Part shown: piece after piece, positions 17,047-24,091 of the stretch
Position numbering within the stretch: the first letter of the stretch is position 1
How the letters are laid out: every line of letters starts with the position of its first letter
From: Bacteroidales bacterium
GTDB lineage: Bacteria > Bacteroidota > Bacteroidia > Bacteroidales > VadinHA17
Assembly (NCBI GenBank): GCA_009877105.1
Contig: WXFD01000061.1
Coordinates: forward strand, 1-52,512
Direction: 5' to 3'
Length of the DNA: 52,512 nucleotides
Program-made: the position numbers and the translations under genes
Notes under the pieces: generated by a model
Databases searched by the model: none
Told to the model about the DNA's origin: nothing
What the model saw: the letters and a program-made list of their open reading frames with translations, nothing else

Positions 17047-17519
17047 GGTCTTTTAAGCATGGGGCATGGGGCATGGGCGAAATACTCGTAGCCCCGCAGG
17101 GGCGGTACGTCCGTAGCCCCGGAGGGGCGGTATGTCTGTAGCCCCGGAGGGGCGGTATGTCCGTAGCCCCGGAGGGGAGGTATGTCTGTAGCCCCGGAGG
17201 GGCGGTATGTCCGTAGCCCCGGAGGGGCGGTATGTCCGTAGCCCCGCAGGGGCGATATGTCCGTAGCCCCGCAGGGGCGGTATGTCTGTAGAAACGTAAT
17301 CACCATCAATTTACCGCGCCGGAACGGAATGCATATGGATACCGGTATGCCGGTTCCCGGCGCAATCGGAGACGGTCACCCGGCCGGGGCGGCATTTTTA
17401 TAACCTCCCGGGGGGAGGATGGGGTCCCGGGGCCGCATGGGGCATGGGGCGGGAGGCCGGAACCTTTCAATATGTCAATCATTCAAACCCTGTTAAACAT
17501 TTCACACCTGTAAAAGGAA
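17047..17519. other. Gene-free spacer holding G-rich repeats
   Basis: 473 bp without a convincing gene. It holds GCATGGG/GCATGGGG repeats near 17057-17078, the 25-bp hairpin array (17088-17287), a GC-rich imperfect palindrome (GCCGGAAC ... GTTCCCGGC, about 17320-17362) and more GCATGGGG repeats near 17434-17450. A minus-strand frame across the array is only a by-product of a 25-bp period without stops. Confidence 0.6.
17088..17287 (+). repeat. Eight exact 25-bp tandem repeats with GTAG-hairpin units
   Basis: Eight head-to-tail units of exactly 25 bp, consensus GTAGCCCCGNAGGGGCGGTA followed by TGTCY. Each holds a hairpin CCCC-GNA-GGGG (loop GCA, GGA x5, GCA x2; the fourth unit has one arm change) preceded by GTAG. 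A GTAG foot before a hairpin is the hallmark of REP elements recognised by TnpA-REP (RAYT) proteins, though no such gene is in the window. The units resemble the A hairpins at 13.9-14.7 kb (TAGCCC-GNA-GGGC...GGTA), so they look like one family in two arrangements. Confidence 0.9.
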
Positions 17520-17624
17520 ATGAAAATCACAATCGTTGCCGGCGCACGGCCCAACTTCATGAAGGCAGCCCCGGTCATACATCAGATCGAAAAGGCGGCC
17601 GGGTCGGGCCATGACCTGGCGTAA
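17520..17624 (+). pseudogene. wecB 5' remnant (34 codons)
   Basis: ATG at 17520 gives MKITIVAGARPNFMKAAPVI then HQIEKAAGSGHDLA and TAA. This matches the first 33 residues of the intact UDP-GlcNAc 2-epimerase at 22737 with a few substitutions. Homology ends abruptly after GACCTG (17618), where copy 2 continues TACAGGCTGGTCC. The rest of the gene is missing and unrelated DNA with the SatD-like operator begins, so this is a rearrangement breakpoint. Confidence 0.88.
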
Positions 17625-17655
17625 AAAGCTATCCAAAACCCGGTAACTGTATCGA

Positions 17656-17722
17656 AGCCGATAACAGAGCTATATCGGCTTATTTGCCGATAAACATCAA
17701 TTACATGCTTTTTTACCGATAA
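17656..17722 (+). promoter_or_regulatory. Candidate operator: three CCGATAA sites 29 bp apart
   Basis: CCGATAA occurs at 17658-17664, 17687-17693 and 17716-17722, exactly 29 bp from site to site. A near-inverted copy (ATATCGG, 17672-17678) makes a perfect 8-bp inverted repeat with the first site (AGCCGATA 17656-17663, TATCGGCT 17673-17680). The last site ends 6 nt before the -7 element of the SatD-like gene. The placement suggests repressor or activator binding, possibly by the helix-turn-helix of the SatD-like protein itself. Confidence 0.6.
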
Positions 17723-17728
17723 TTATCC

Positions 17729-17736
17729 TATATTTG
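17729..17736 (+). promoter_or_regulatory. -7 promoter element of the SatD-like gene
   Basis: TATATTTG fits the Bacteroidota -7 consensus TAnnTTTG and lies 17 nt before ATG 17754. A T6 run at 17709-17714 lies about where a weak -33 element would be. The gene pair thus has its own promoter, separate from the glycan genes. Confidence 0.6.
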
Positions 17737-17753
17737 GACTGAATAATTCTAAA

Positions 17754-18443
17754 ATGTTAGCAGTTGTTATTTCTGGTGATATAATTGCATCTACCAGCCT
17801 GAGTGATCGTGACAGGACCTCTATAGAAAATGCCCTGGCAGTTCTCATAGGAGATTTAAAGAGGCTGTATAGTATTTACGGAAGAGTAATTAAAGGCGAC
17901 TACATTGAATTTGTAGTTCCTGAACCAAAAGATGCTTTACGTATAGCGTTGGCAATAAAGGCATTTGTAAAATCCACTCCTGTCAGATCAATTCCTGCAA
18001 ATACCAAAGACAGCAGGCTGAAGTTGTTTAAAACACACGGTATAAGACTGGCTATTGGCTATGGCGACTTAAGCCGGTATGACCCGGAAAAGGGTATAAT
18101 AGACGGTGAAGCAATTTATTATTCAGGAAGAACCATAAATGATAATGTAACCTATAATAAGCAGAAGGTTATTATAAAGAACACCCTGTTTTTCAAATCA
18201 AACGACGCAGAATTAAACAGTGAATTCGATGTGATTTTTTCATTGCTTGACACTCTTCTTAGCAAAGCCACATCAAGACAATGCAAAGTTTTGTATTTAA
18301 AGCTTATCGGATTTAATGAAGAGGCAATATCGAAAGAATTGCAGATTTATCAGTCCACTGTAAATCAACACTCCCGGAGTATCGGGTGGAATGCGATTGA
18401 AAAGGCAGTTCTTTATTTTGAGAGCAGAATAATTCAACCCTGA
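17754..18443 (+). CDS. SatD-like protein with cyclase-like core and C-terminal helix-turn-helix
   Basis: 229 aa, resembling the uncharacterised SatD family. Seen in the sequence: VVISGDIIASTSLSDRD at the N-terminus, GRVIKGDYIEFVVPEPKDAL (about 43-62), GIRLAIGYGDLS (96-107) and DGEAIYYSGRTIND (117-130). These parts, in order, look like a class III nucleotide cyclase core: a first metal Asp after strand 1 (D9), a second in a GDxxxxxF hairpin (D49), the RxGIxxG strand and the G-A--SGR-N helix. The D-to-D distance of 40 is close to that of true cyclases. The C-terminus (170-229, GFNEEAISKELQIYQSTVNQ) is a LuxR/sigma-type helix-turn-helix. Cyclase activity is inference. The DUF3307 gene starts 1 nt after its stop, so the two are one operon. 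Confidence 0.72.
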   Translation: MLAVVISGDIIASTSLSDRDRTSIENALAVLIGDLKRLYSIYGRVIKGDYIEFVVPEPKDALRIALAIKAFVKSTPVRSIPANTKDSRLKLFKTHGIRLAIGYGDLSRYDPEKGIIDGEAIYYSGRTINDNVTYNKQKVIIKNTLFFKSNDAELNSEFDVIFSLLDTLLSKATSRQCKVLYLKLIGFNEEAISKELQIYQSTVNQHSRSIGWNAIEKAVLYFESRIIQP

Positions 18444-18444
18444 T

Positions 18445-19176
18445 ATGGACTTAGCCCGGTTATTAACTCTGCAGCTGATTGCGCATCTGTTATCAGATTT
18501 TATACTACAGCCGGATGCGAAATCAAACGAAAAAAACATCTCCGGTTTCAGGAGCAACTATCTGAAATGGCATATTCTGTTTACTTTCTTATGCTCATGG
18601 ATACTCTCCTTTCAGCTCTCCTTCATTTTTGCAGCTGCTCTGATCTCCATTTTGCACTGGGTCATTGACGGCTTGAAAAGGAGAATTGATAAAATCTCAG
18701 TTTTAGGGGATTACACGTTTTTTATAGACCAGACTTTACACTTAACCAGTATCATAGTTATTACCTTGTTCTTCTCCCTGATTTTTGAAATCAGGCCGGA
18801 TTTGCCTGTTGAAATCTCATTCCGTTTCCTGATGATAATTGGCGGTTATCTGGTGTGTGCAAAGCCCTCAAATGCTATTATTAAAGAAATCATCAAAGTT
18901 TTTAAGATCAGCATTGAAAAGAATAACCCGGATGCGCAGAATCTTCCTAATGCAGGCAGATTAATAGGAATAATAGAAAGATGGCTTGTATTTACTTTTA
19001 TATTATTAAGTCAGTATGAACTTATTGGATTTCTGATAGCTGCCAAATCCATCCTTCGCTTCAGGGATGATGATACAATTAAATCTGAATATGTTGTGGT
19101 TGGTACGATGTTGAGTTTTGGCCTTGCTATCGCGACAGGAATTTTGACGACTATTATTCCCGGGATTGTTACATAA
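18445..19176 (+). CDS. DUF3307-family membrane protein
   Basis: 243 aa, very hydrophobic, with about six or seven membrane segments. The family signature is near the start, HLLSDFILQPDAKSNEKN (about 12-29), followed by WHILFTFLCSWILSF, a HWVIDGLKRRID motif (about 72-83) and DQTLHL (about 97-102), all typical DUF3307 positions with conserved His/Asp in or near the membrane. It starts 1 nt after the SatD-like stop. No biochemical role is established for the family; the tight coupling suggests that the SatD-like protein controls or signals to it. The next gene begins 14 nt downstream but belongs to the glycan set by content. Confidence 0.78.
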   Translation: MDLARLLTLQLIAHLLSDFILQPDAKSNEKNISGFRSNYLKWHILFTFLCSWILSFQLSFIFAAALISILHWVIDGLKRRIDKISVLGDYTFFIDQTLHLTSIIVITLFFSLIFEIRPDLPVEISFRFLMIIGGYLVCAKPSNAIIKEIIKVFKISIEKNNPDAQNLPNAGRLIGIIERWLVFTFILLSQYELIGFLIAAKSILRFRDDDTIKSEYVVVGTMLSFGLAIATGILTTIIPGIVT

Positions 19177-19190
19177 TCATTTATTCCGGG

Positions 19191-20403
19191 TTGATTTTGA
19201 CAGATAAACAGTCCATTTCCGTCAGTCTTTCCAGGCTGGAGGGCTACTGCAGGGAGCTAAGCTACAAAGGCTGGGACCCGTATGACGGGCTGAATTCAAG
19301 AGTATTCAAAACCCTTCCGGTAATCAATGATTTTGATGTCGCGAGGCTGGCATGGATACAGCTCTTTAAAAGAAATCCTGTCAACCTGCGCAAACTCTTC
19401 CTGGTACCAAAAGGATATAATCCCAAAGGCATCGCCCTGATGCTTAACGGTTACTGTAACCTGTCCGGATACCAGAAACAATCAGGAGAGCTATTGATTG
19501 TTGATGAAGGAGAGCTTTCTGAACGGATCAGATTTCTTGCAGATCTTCTTATTTCACTCCGTTCACATACCGGCAGCAACATTGCTTCATGGGGCTACAA
19601 CTTCGACTGGCAGGCACGCCGGCTATTCCTTTTTCCTGCAGGCACTCCTACTGTCGTGGTTACGTCCTTTTGTGCTTCAGCCCTGTTCAGTGCATACGGG
19701 ATTACAAAAAATGAGGAATATCTTTCATTAGCATTGTCATCTGCTGATTTTGTACTTAATGATCTTCACCGGACACCAAAAAAAGGGCTTCCTCTTCTCC
19801 TACTCACCTCTTGAAGGGAACAATACCGTTTACAACGCCTCGCTGCTTGGCACCAGGCTGCTGAGCGAGTGTTATCACTATACCGGGGACCAAGTGCAGA
19901 TAGAAGCAGGAAGGGAGAGTGCACTGGCATGCACTTCAGCTCAGAACAGCGACGGGTCATGGTATTACGGAGAGCTGCCGGTCCAGCAATGGACAGACAG
20001 CTTCCATACCGGCTATAACCTCGAGGCGCTTGTCACCTATCAGGAGATGACCGGAGACAAATCATTTTCTGATGTAATAGAAAAGGGCTTTCAATTTTAT
20101 CTCAAAAACTTTTTTCTGGCTGACGGTACACCAAAGTATTATCATGATCGCATTTATCCGGTTGACATCCACTCCCCGGCCCAGCTGATAGTAACCCTTT
20201 GTCGCGCCGGACGACTGGAGCAGCATCGCGTCCTGGCGGAGTTGGTGCTTGAATGGACCATCAGAAACATGCAGGACCGTTCAGGTTATTTTTATTACCA
20301 GAAGCGCCGGTACCATACAAACAGGATCTCTTACATGCGCTGGAGCAATGCCTTCATGTTCAATGCGCTTTCGTTATACCTTTTACATTCTTCAGGTAAA
20401 TGA
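19191..20403 (+). pseudogene. (alpha/alpha)-barrel-like glycan-cluster protein with homopolymer frameshift
   Basis: Two overlapping frames together encode one protein of about 404 aa. The first (TTG start at 19191) reads to ...NDLHRTPKK and then runs into GLPLLLLTS and a stop; the second continues correctly as KKGFLFSYSPLEGN. The switch lies in an A7 run (19777-19783); six As would restore one frame. Repeated helix-pair patterns with Trp/Tyr/Gly-rich turns (WGYNFDWQARR, GSWYYGELPVQQWTDSFHTG, YYHDRIYPVDIHSPAQ, YMRWSNAFMF) suggest a six-hairpin or epimerase-like barrel, as in sugar-processing enzymes. The exact family is not known to me. The frameshift may be a mutation, a switchable tract or a read error. 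Its stop overlaps the next ATG. Confidence 0.72.
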
Positions 20404-21098
20404 ATTCCGTCTATATCAACGGGGGAAAAACATACTGTTTCTCCTCCCGGGAGGAGCTGATAGACCTTGCTTTTGCCGGAAAGAAGAGCCTGATAGCAGT
20501 CAATGCTGAGAAAATCCTTCATACCACAGATAAAACAAGGGATCTGTTTATCCGGAATATCGGGTTCAGCGACGGTATAGGTGCAGTATGGGCCCTTAAA
20601 AAAAAGGGATTCAAAAACGCCATAAAAATACCCGGGTGCGAACTGTGGCTGGATATCATCGGGGCATCATGGCACGACAAAACATTTTACCTGGTGGGGG
20701 CGCGGCAGGAAGTGATTGAAAAGACTGTCGCTACCCTGCAGTCTGAGTTTCCCGGCATACGGATAGTCAACTACCGTAACGGATATCTGCGCAATGGTCT
20801 GGAGTATCAGGACCTGATAAATGATATTGTTTTACGGAAACCTGATGTGGTGTTTGTTGCCATGGGTTCACCCCGGCAGGAGGAACTTATAGCACAGATG
20901 CAAGAGGCGCACACTGCCGTATATATGGGACTGGGCGGCAGCTTTGATGTATATGCGGGGGCGGTGAAACGCGCTCCTGACTGGTGGGTGAGGAATAATC
21001 TCGAATGGGCATATAGGCTTATGAAACAACCATCACGCATTACCCGGCAGATACACCTGGTGAAATTCGCATGGATGCTCATGACAGGGAGGTATTAG
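20400..21098 (+). CDS. TagA/WecG-family glycosyltransferase, copy 2
   Basis: 232 aa, GT26. Motifs: SDGIGAVWALKKKGFKN (catalytic Asp region, about residues 58-74), IPGCELWLDI, FYLVGARQEVIEKTV, RKPDVVFVAMGSPRQEELI (about 140-158) and LGGSFDVYAGAVKRAPDWW (about 178-196), then a basic, membrane-facing end. It is clearly diverged from copy 1 at 14883, so the two probably use different sugars or acceptors instead of being a fresh duplication. ATG overlaps the preceding stop (ATGA), coupling it to the barrel-like gene. Confidence 0.87.
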   Translation: MNSVYINGGKTYCFSSREELIDLAFAGKKSLIAVNAEKILHTTDKTRDLFIRNIGFSDGIGAVWALKKKGFKNAIKIPGCELWLDIIGASWHDKTFYLVGARQEVIEKTVATLQSEFPGIRIVNYRNGYLRNGLEYQDLINDIVLRKPDVVFVAMGSPRQEELIAQMQEAHTAVYMGLGGSFDVYAGAVKRAPDWWVRNNLEWAYRLMKQPSRITRQIHLVKFAWMLMTGRY

Positions 21099-21495
21099 TC
21101 TTAGTGTCTTGAAGTCTTTAGGTCTTTTAAGTCTTGTAATCTTATAAGTCATTAGATCGAATGGGGCTGGGCAGGGAGGAAAGATGGGATCAGTATGCAA
21201 AGCCAGCCTGTCCGGCCTGTTCAAACGATTTTCCATTTGTTCTGAACTGTTAGCGTCATCAGAAAATGTTTTCATCCTCACCTGGTGTTTCCCCTGCAGC
21301 GGTGCGGCTGATCCTGGAGTCAGGTACCGGATACCAGGCAAATGGTCTCGTTTCGATCAGTGGGTCAATGGATTATGTTTTGCCTCTAAGCATTGTTAAT
21401 TTTTCGTTTTTTCGGGGATTTTTTGACCTTTTTCCTTTTATTTTTAATTCTTTGCTTTTACCTTTCGCCCGTTATCTTCATTTCATGCCTGAAGA
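21099..21495. other. Gene-free spacer before wecA copy 2
   Basis: 397 bp with no convincing gene. The first 55 bp are a degenerate tandem of RTCTT units (GAAGTCTTTAGGTCTTTTAA). The middle is of mixed composition; the last 100 bp are T-rich like the spacer before wecA copy 1. No terminator or promoter stands out. Confidence 0.5.
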
Positions 21496-22740
21496 ATGAC
21501 CCCTGTTGAATTAAATGACTGGCAGGCCCTTCTGCTGGCCTTTAGCGGTTCGGCCTTCGTTTCCCTGTATTCTCTTCCGAAGATCGTCAGGGTTGCAAGG
21601 CAGAGGAGGCTCAGTGATCCCCCGGGGAGGCACAAGATCCACCGGCGCGAGATCCCTGCCCTGGGCGGCGTTGCCATTTTCGCGGGCTTCGCGGTGGGCC
21701 TGCTGCTGACGGGCAGCGGATTTATGACAGACCTTCCCTTCCTGACCGCATCCGTAATAATGCTTTTCTTCACCGGCCTGAAGGATGACATGGTCACCGT
21801 CACCCCGTGGAAGAAGATCGTGTTCCAGGTAGCTGCAGGAACCATACTGTTCCTTTTCACCGACCTGAAATTCACCGATCTGCACGGCTTCCTCGGCATA
21901 CATCACATCCCCGCGTGGGTGTCATTCGCACTGACCGTTTTCCTGATCGTGATAATTATCAACTCGTTCAACCTTATCGACGGCATCGACGGACTTGCCG
22001 CATCGGTGGGAATAATTGCCTCCGCTGCATTCGGCACCTGGTTCTGGCTGTCGGGCGACAGGGGCTTCGCGATCGCATCAGCCGCACTTGCGGGCTCACT
22101 GGCAGTGTTCCTGGTCTTCAACCTTTCAAACGGCAGGTACAAGATATTCATGGGCGACACGGGCTCGCTCATCACCGGGTTCATCCTCACCGTCATGGCA
22201 ATACGGTTCAACGAGATCAATGCCGGCCCCTCCCCTTTCATCAAACTCCACTCATCCCCGTCGGTTTCGATAGCCATACTGATCGTCCCGCTTTTCGACT
22301 CGCTGAGAGTGATAATCATCAGGCTCATACGCCACCAGCCGCCCATGAAGGCCGACAACAGGCACATCCACCACCTCCTGCTCAGGGCGGGATTTAACCA
22401 CAGGCAGGCCACCCTGCTGATCGCAGCCGCCAATATCCTCATCATTGCAATGGCCTTCCTTCTGGACAGCCTGGGTATCTTCCGGCTGGGGTTTGTCATC
22501 CTGCTGATCTGCACATCACTTACCGTCCCGGTATATGTAATGGTCGCAAAAAGGGAAAACTGGCGCATCCTCAACAATAGGCTGTGGAAGCTGATCCTTA
22601 GCGACCAAAAGGAGCTGGATGTGTACCGGAACCTGGTAGTCTTCATCGATGAGCACAGGGCAAAACCCGCCAGGCCCGAACCCGAGGCCGAAGCCGCCGT
22701 GACTCATCTTGGGGCCGGGGAGGAGGAGAAGGCGAAATGA
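21496..22740 (+). CDS. wecA: WecA-like undecaprenyl-phosphate GlcNAc-1-phosphate transferase, copy 2
   Basis: 414 aa, complete. It would transfer a sugar-1-phosphate from UDP-sugar to undecaprenyl phosphate, the first membrane step of glycan assembly. About ten membrane helices. Conserved cytoplasmic motifs: GLKDDMVTV (the DD pair), NSFNLIDGIDGLAAS (about residues 155-169), KIFMGDTGSL, and DNRHIHHLLLRAG (the HIHH loop). The sugar specificity (GlcNAc or another HexNAc) cannot be fixed from sequence, but the following UDP-GlcNAc 2-epimerase gene, whose ATG overlaps this stop, fits a GlcNAc/ManNAc-based pathway. The soluble tail after LILSDQKELDVYRNLVV is longer than in E. coli WecA. Confidence 0.9.
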   Translation: MTPVELNDWQALLLAFSGSAFVSLYSLPKIVRVARQRRLSDPPGRHKIHRREIPALGGVAIFAGFAVGLLLTGSGFMTDLPFLTASVIMLFFTGLKDDMVTVTPWKKIVFQVAAGTILFLFTDLKFTDLHGFLGIHHIPAWVSFALTVFLIVIIINSFNLIDGIDGLAASVGIIASAAFGTWFWLSGDRGFAIASAALAGSLAVFLVFNLSNGRYKIFMGDTGSLITGFILTVMAIRFNEINAGPSPFIKLHSSPSVSIAILIVPLFDSLRVIIIRLIRHQPPMKADNRHIHHLLLRAGFNHRQATLLIAAANILIIAMAFLLDSLGIFRLGFVILLICTSLTVPVYVMVAKRENWRILNNRLWKLILSDQKELDVYRNLVVFIDEHRAKPARPEPEAEAAVTHLGAGEEEKAK

Positions 22741-23924
22741 AAATCACCATCGTTGCCGGCGCCCGGCCCAACTTCATGAAGATAGCCCCGATCATCCACC
22801 GGATCGAAAAGGCAGCCGGCATGGGTCATGACCTGACCTACAGGCTGGTCCACACCGGTCAGCACTATGACACCAGCCTCAGCGGCACCTTCTTCCGCGA
22901 ACTGGATATTCCCGATCCACATGTCAACCTCGGGGCTGGCAGCGGTTCACAGGCAGAACAGACGGCATCGGTGATGATACGGTTTGAGAAGGAACTTATC
23001 GCCAACCCCGCCGACCTGGTTATAGTGGTTGGTGACGTGACCTCAACCATGGCCTGCGCCATAACCGCAAAAAAACTGAATATGAGGGTTGCCCATGTCG
23101 AGGCGGGCATCCGCTCTTACGATCTCTCAATGCCGGAGGAAATTAACCGGATGGTAACCGACAGCATCACCGATTATTTTTTCACCACATCGGAATATGC
23201 CAACCGGAACCTCCGCAGGTCGGGAGTGCCGGACGACAGGATCTTCTTCACCGGCAATGTCATGATCGACACCCTCCTTGCTAACAGGCACAAGTTTAAA
23301 AAACCTCAGCTATGGGATCAGCTGGGACTGAAGGAAAAGGAATTCATCATCGTAACTCTTCACCGCCCGGCCAATGTCGACAACGGCAAAAACCTGTCCG
23401 GGCTCCTGGAGGCAATAACCGCTTCAGCAAAGGGACTGAAGGTGATATTCCCGGTGCACCCGAGAACCATGAAGGTGATCAGTTCCCTCAATCCCGGTAC
23501 CCTCTCTTTCCCTATAACTCACACCCACTCTCACACACACACTCACACTTCTCACTCTCACTCTCACACCCACTCTCACACACACACTCTCTACCTCACT
23601 CCTCCCCTTGCTTACCTCGAATTCAACTATCTCGTTGAGAGGGCCCTTGCCGTCATAACCGATTCGGGAGGCATCACCGAGGAGACTACCGTGCTGGGTG
23701 TCCCGTGCATGACACTGCGCAGCAGCACAGAAAGGCCCGAGACGTGCACGGTCGGCACAAACGAGATCCTTGGAACGGATCCCGCCGCAATCGGTCCGGC
23801 AATGGACAAACTGAGGGCCGGCAGGTGGAAGAAGGGAAGCATTCCCGAAAAATGGGATGGAAGGGCGGCGGAGAGAATAGTGGAAATCATTGTTCGAATT
23901 CTGGACAAAAGCAAAAATTCTTAG
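22737..23924 (+). CDS. wecB: UDP-GlcNAc 2-epimerase with microsatellite-encoded insert
   Basis: 395 aa. It interconverts UDP-GlcNAc and UDP-ManNAc, the likely donor precursor for the TagA/WecG enzymes. Motifs: KITIVAGARPNFMKIAPI, LVHTGQHYDTSLS, HVEAGIRSYDLSMPEEINR, VTLHRPANVDN, FPVHPRTMK and VITDSGGITEETTVLGVPC. Between the HPRT strand and PLAYLEFNYLV (where relatives have a short loop and PLGYLDF) there is a Thr/Ser-His-rich stretch (about residues 262-285) encoded by CA/TC-rich simple DNA. It keeps the frame and lies beside the active-site half, so folding may tolerate it as a loop or activity may be affected. ATG overlaps wecA by 4 nt. Confidence 0.9.
   Translation: MKITIVAGARPNFMKIAPIIHRIEKAAGMGHDLTYRLVHTGQHYDTSLSGTFFRELDIPDPHVNLGAGSGSQAEQTASVMIRFEKELIANPADLVIVVGDVTSTMACAITAKKLNMRVAHVEAGIRSYDLSMPEEINRMVTDSITDYFFTTSEYANRNLRRSGVPDDRIFFTGNVMIDTLLANRHKFKKPQLWDQLGLKEKEFIIVTLHRPANVDNGKNLSGLLEAITASAKGLKVIFPVHPRTMKVISSLNPGTLSFPITHTHSHTHTHTSHSHSHTHSHTHTLYLTPPLAYLEFNYLVERALAVITDSGGITEETTVLGVPCMTLRSSTERPETCTVGTNEILGTDPAAIGPAMDKLRAGRWKKGSIPEKWDGRAAERIVEIIVRILDKSKNS
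23517..23605 (+). repeat. CA/TC microsatellite inside wecB
   Basis: Almost only ACTC, CACA and CTCT units. A 27-bp direct repeat occurs at 23518-23544 and 23563-23589, offset 45 bp (15 codons, in frame), so the tract has grown by duplication. It encodes alternating His with Thr or Ser. Changes by a unit not divisible by three would switch the gene off. Confidence 0.9.
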
Positions 23925-23932
23925 TACATTTG
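23925..23932 (+). promoter_or_regulatory. -7 promoter element before the dehydratase gene
   Basis: TACATTTG fits TAnnTTTG. It starts directly after the wecB stop codon and gives a leader of about 150 nt before ATG 24092. The -33 region is not clear. Confidence 0.5.
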
Positions 23933-24091
23933 CGCCAAACAATAAAAAGCGCAGATATCCCGGTTTTCAGGCAGAGCCGGCACCTGCGTCAGTGGGAATG
24001 GTACTGCCGAAAAACTGACTGCCGGTATTTCAGCGGTTAAGGCGGACGGGAGAGGCAAAAACCGAAAACAGGAAAAAGATGTTTAACGCGT

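Noticed and set aside
17034..17309. Minus-strand 91-codon frame with a repeated Tyr-Arg-Pro-Ser-Gly pattern
   Set aside because: It only reflects a 25-bp tandem repeat that happens to lack stops in one frame; no start context, and the repeat is better explained as hairpin DNA.
17754..19176. Direct assignment to CBASS or Pycsar
   Set aside because: There is no CD-NTase, and no recognised Pycsar effector domain; only a fold-level resemblance to class III cyclases is visible, so it is listed as a hypothesis.
21903..22646. Long minus-strand frame inside wecA copy 2 (and the similar one in copy 1)
   Set aside because: Both are complements of the conserved GC-rich wecA coding frame; similarity between them comes from the wecA duplication itself.
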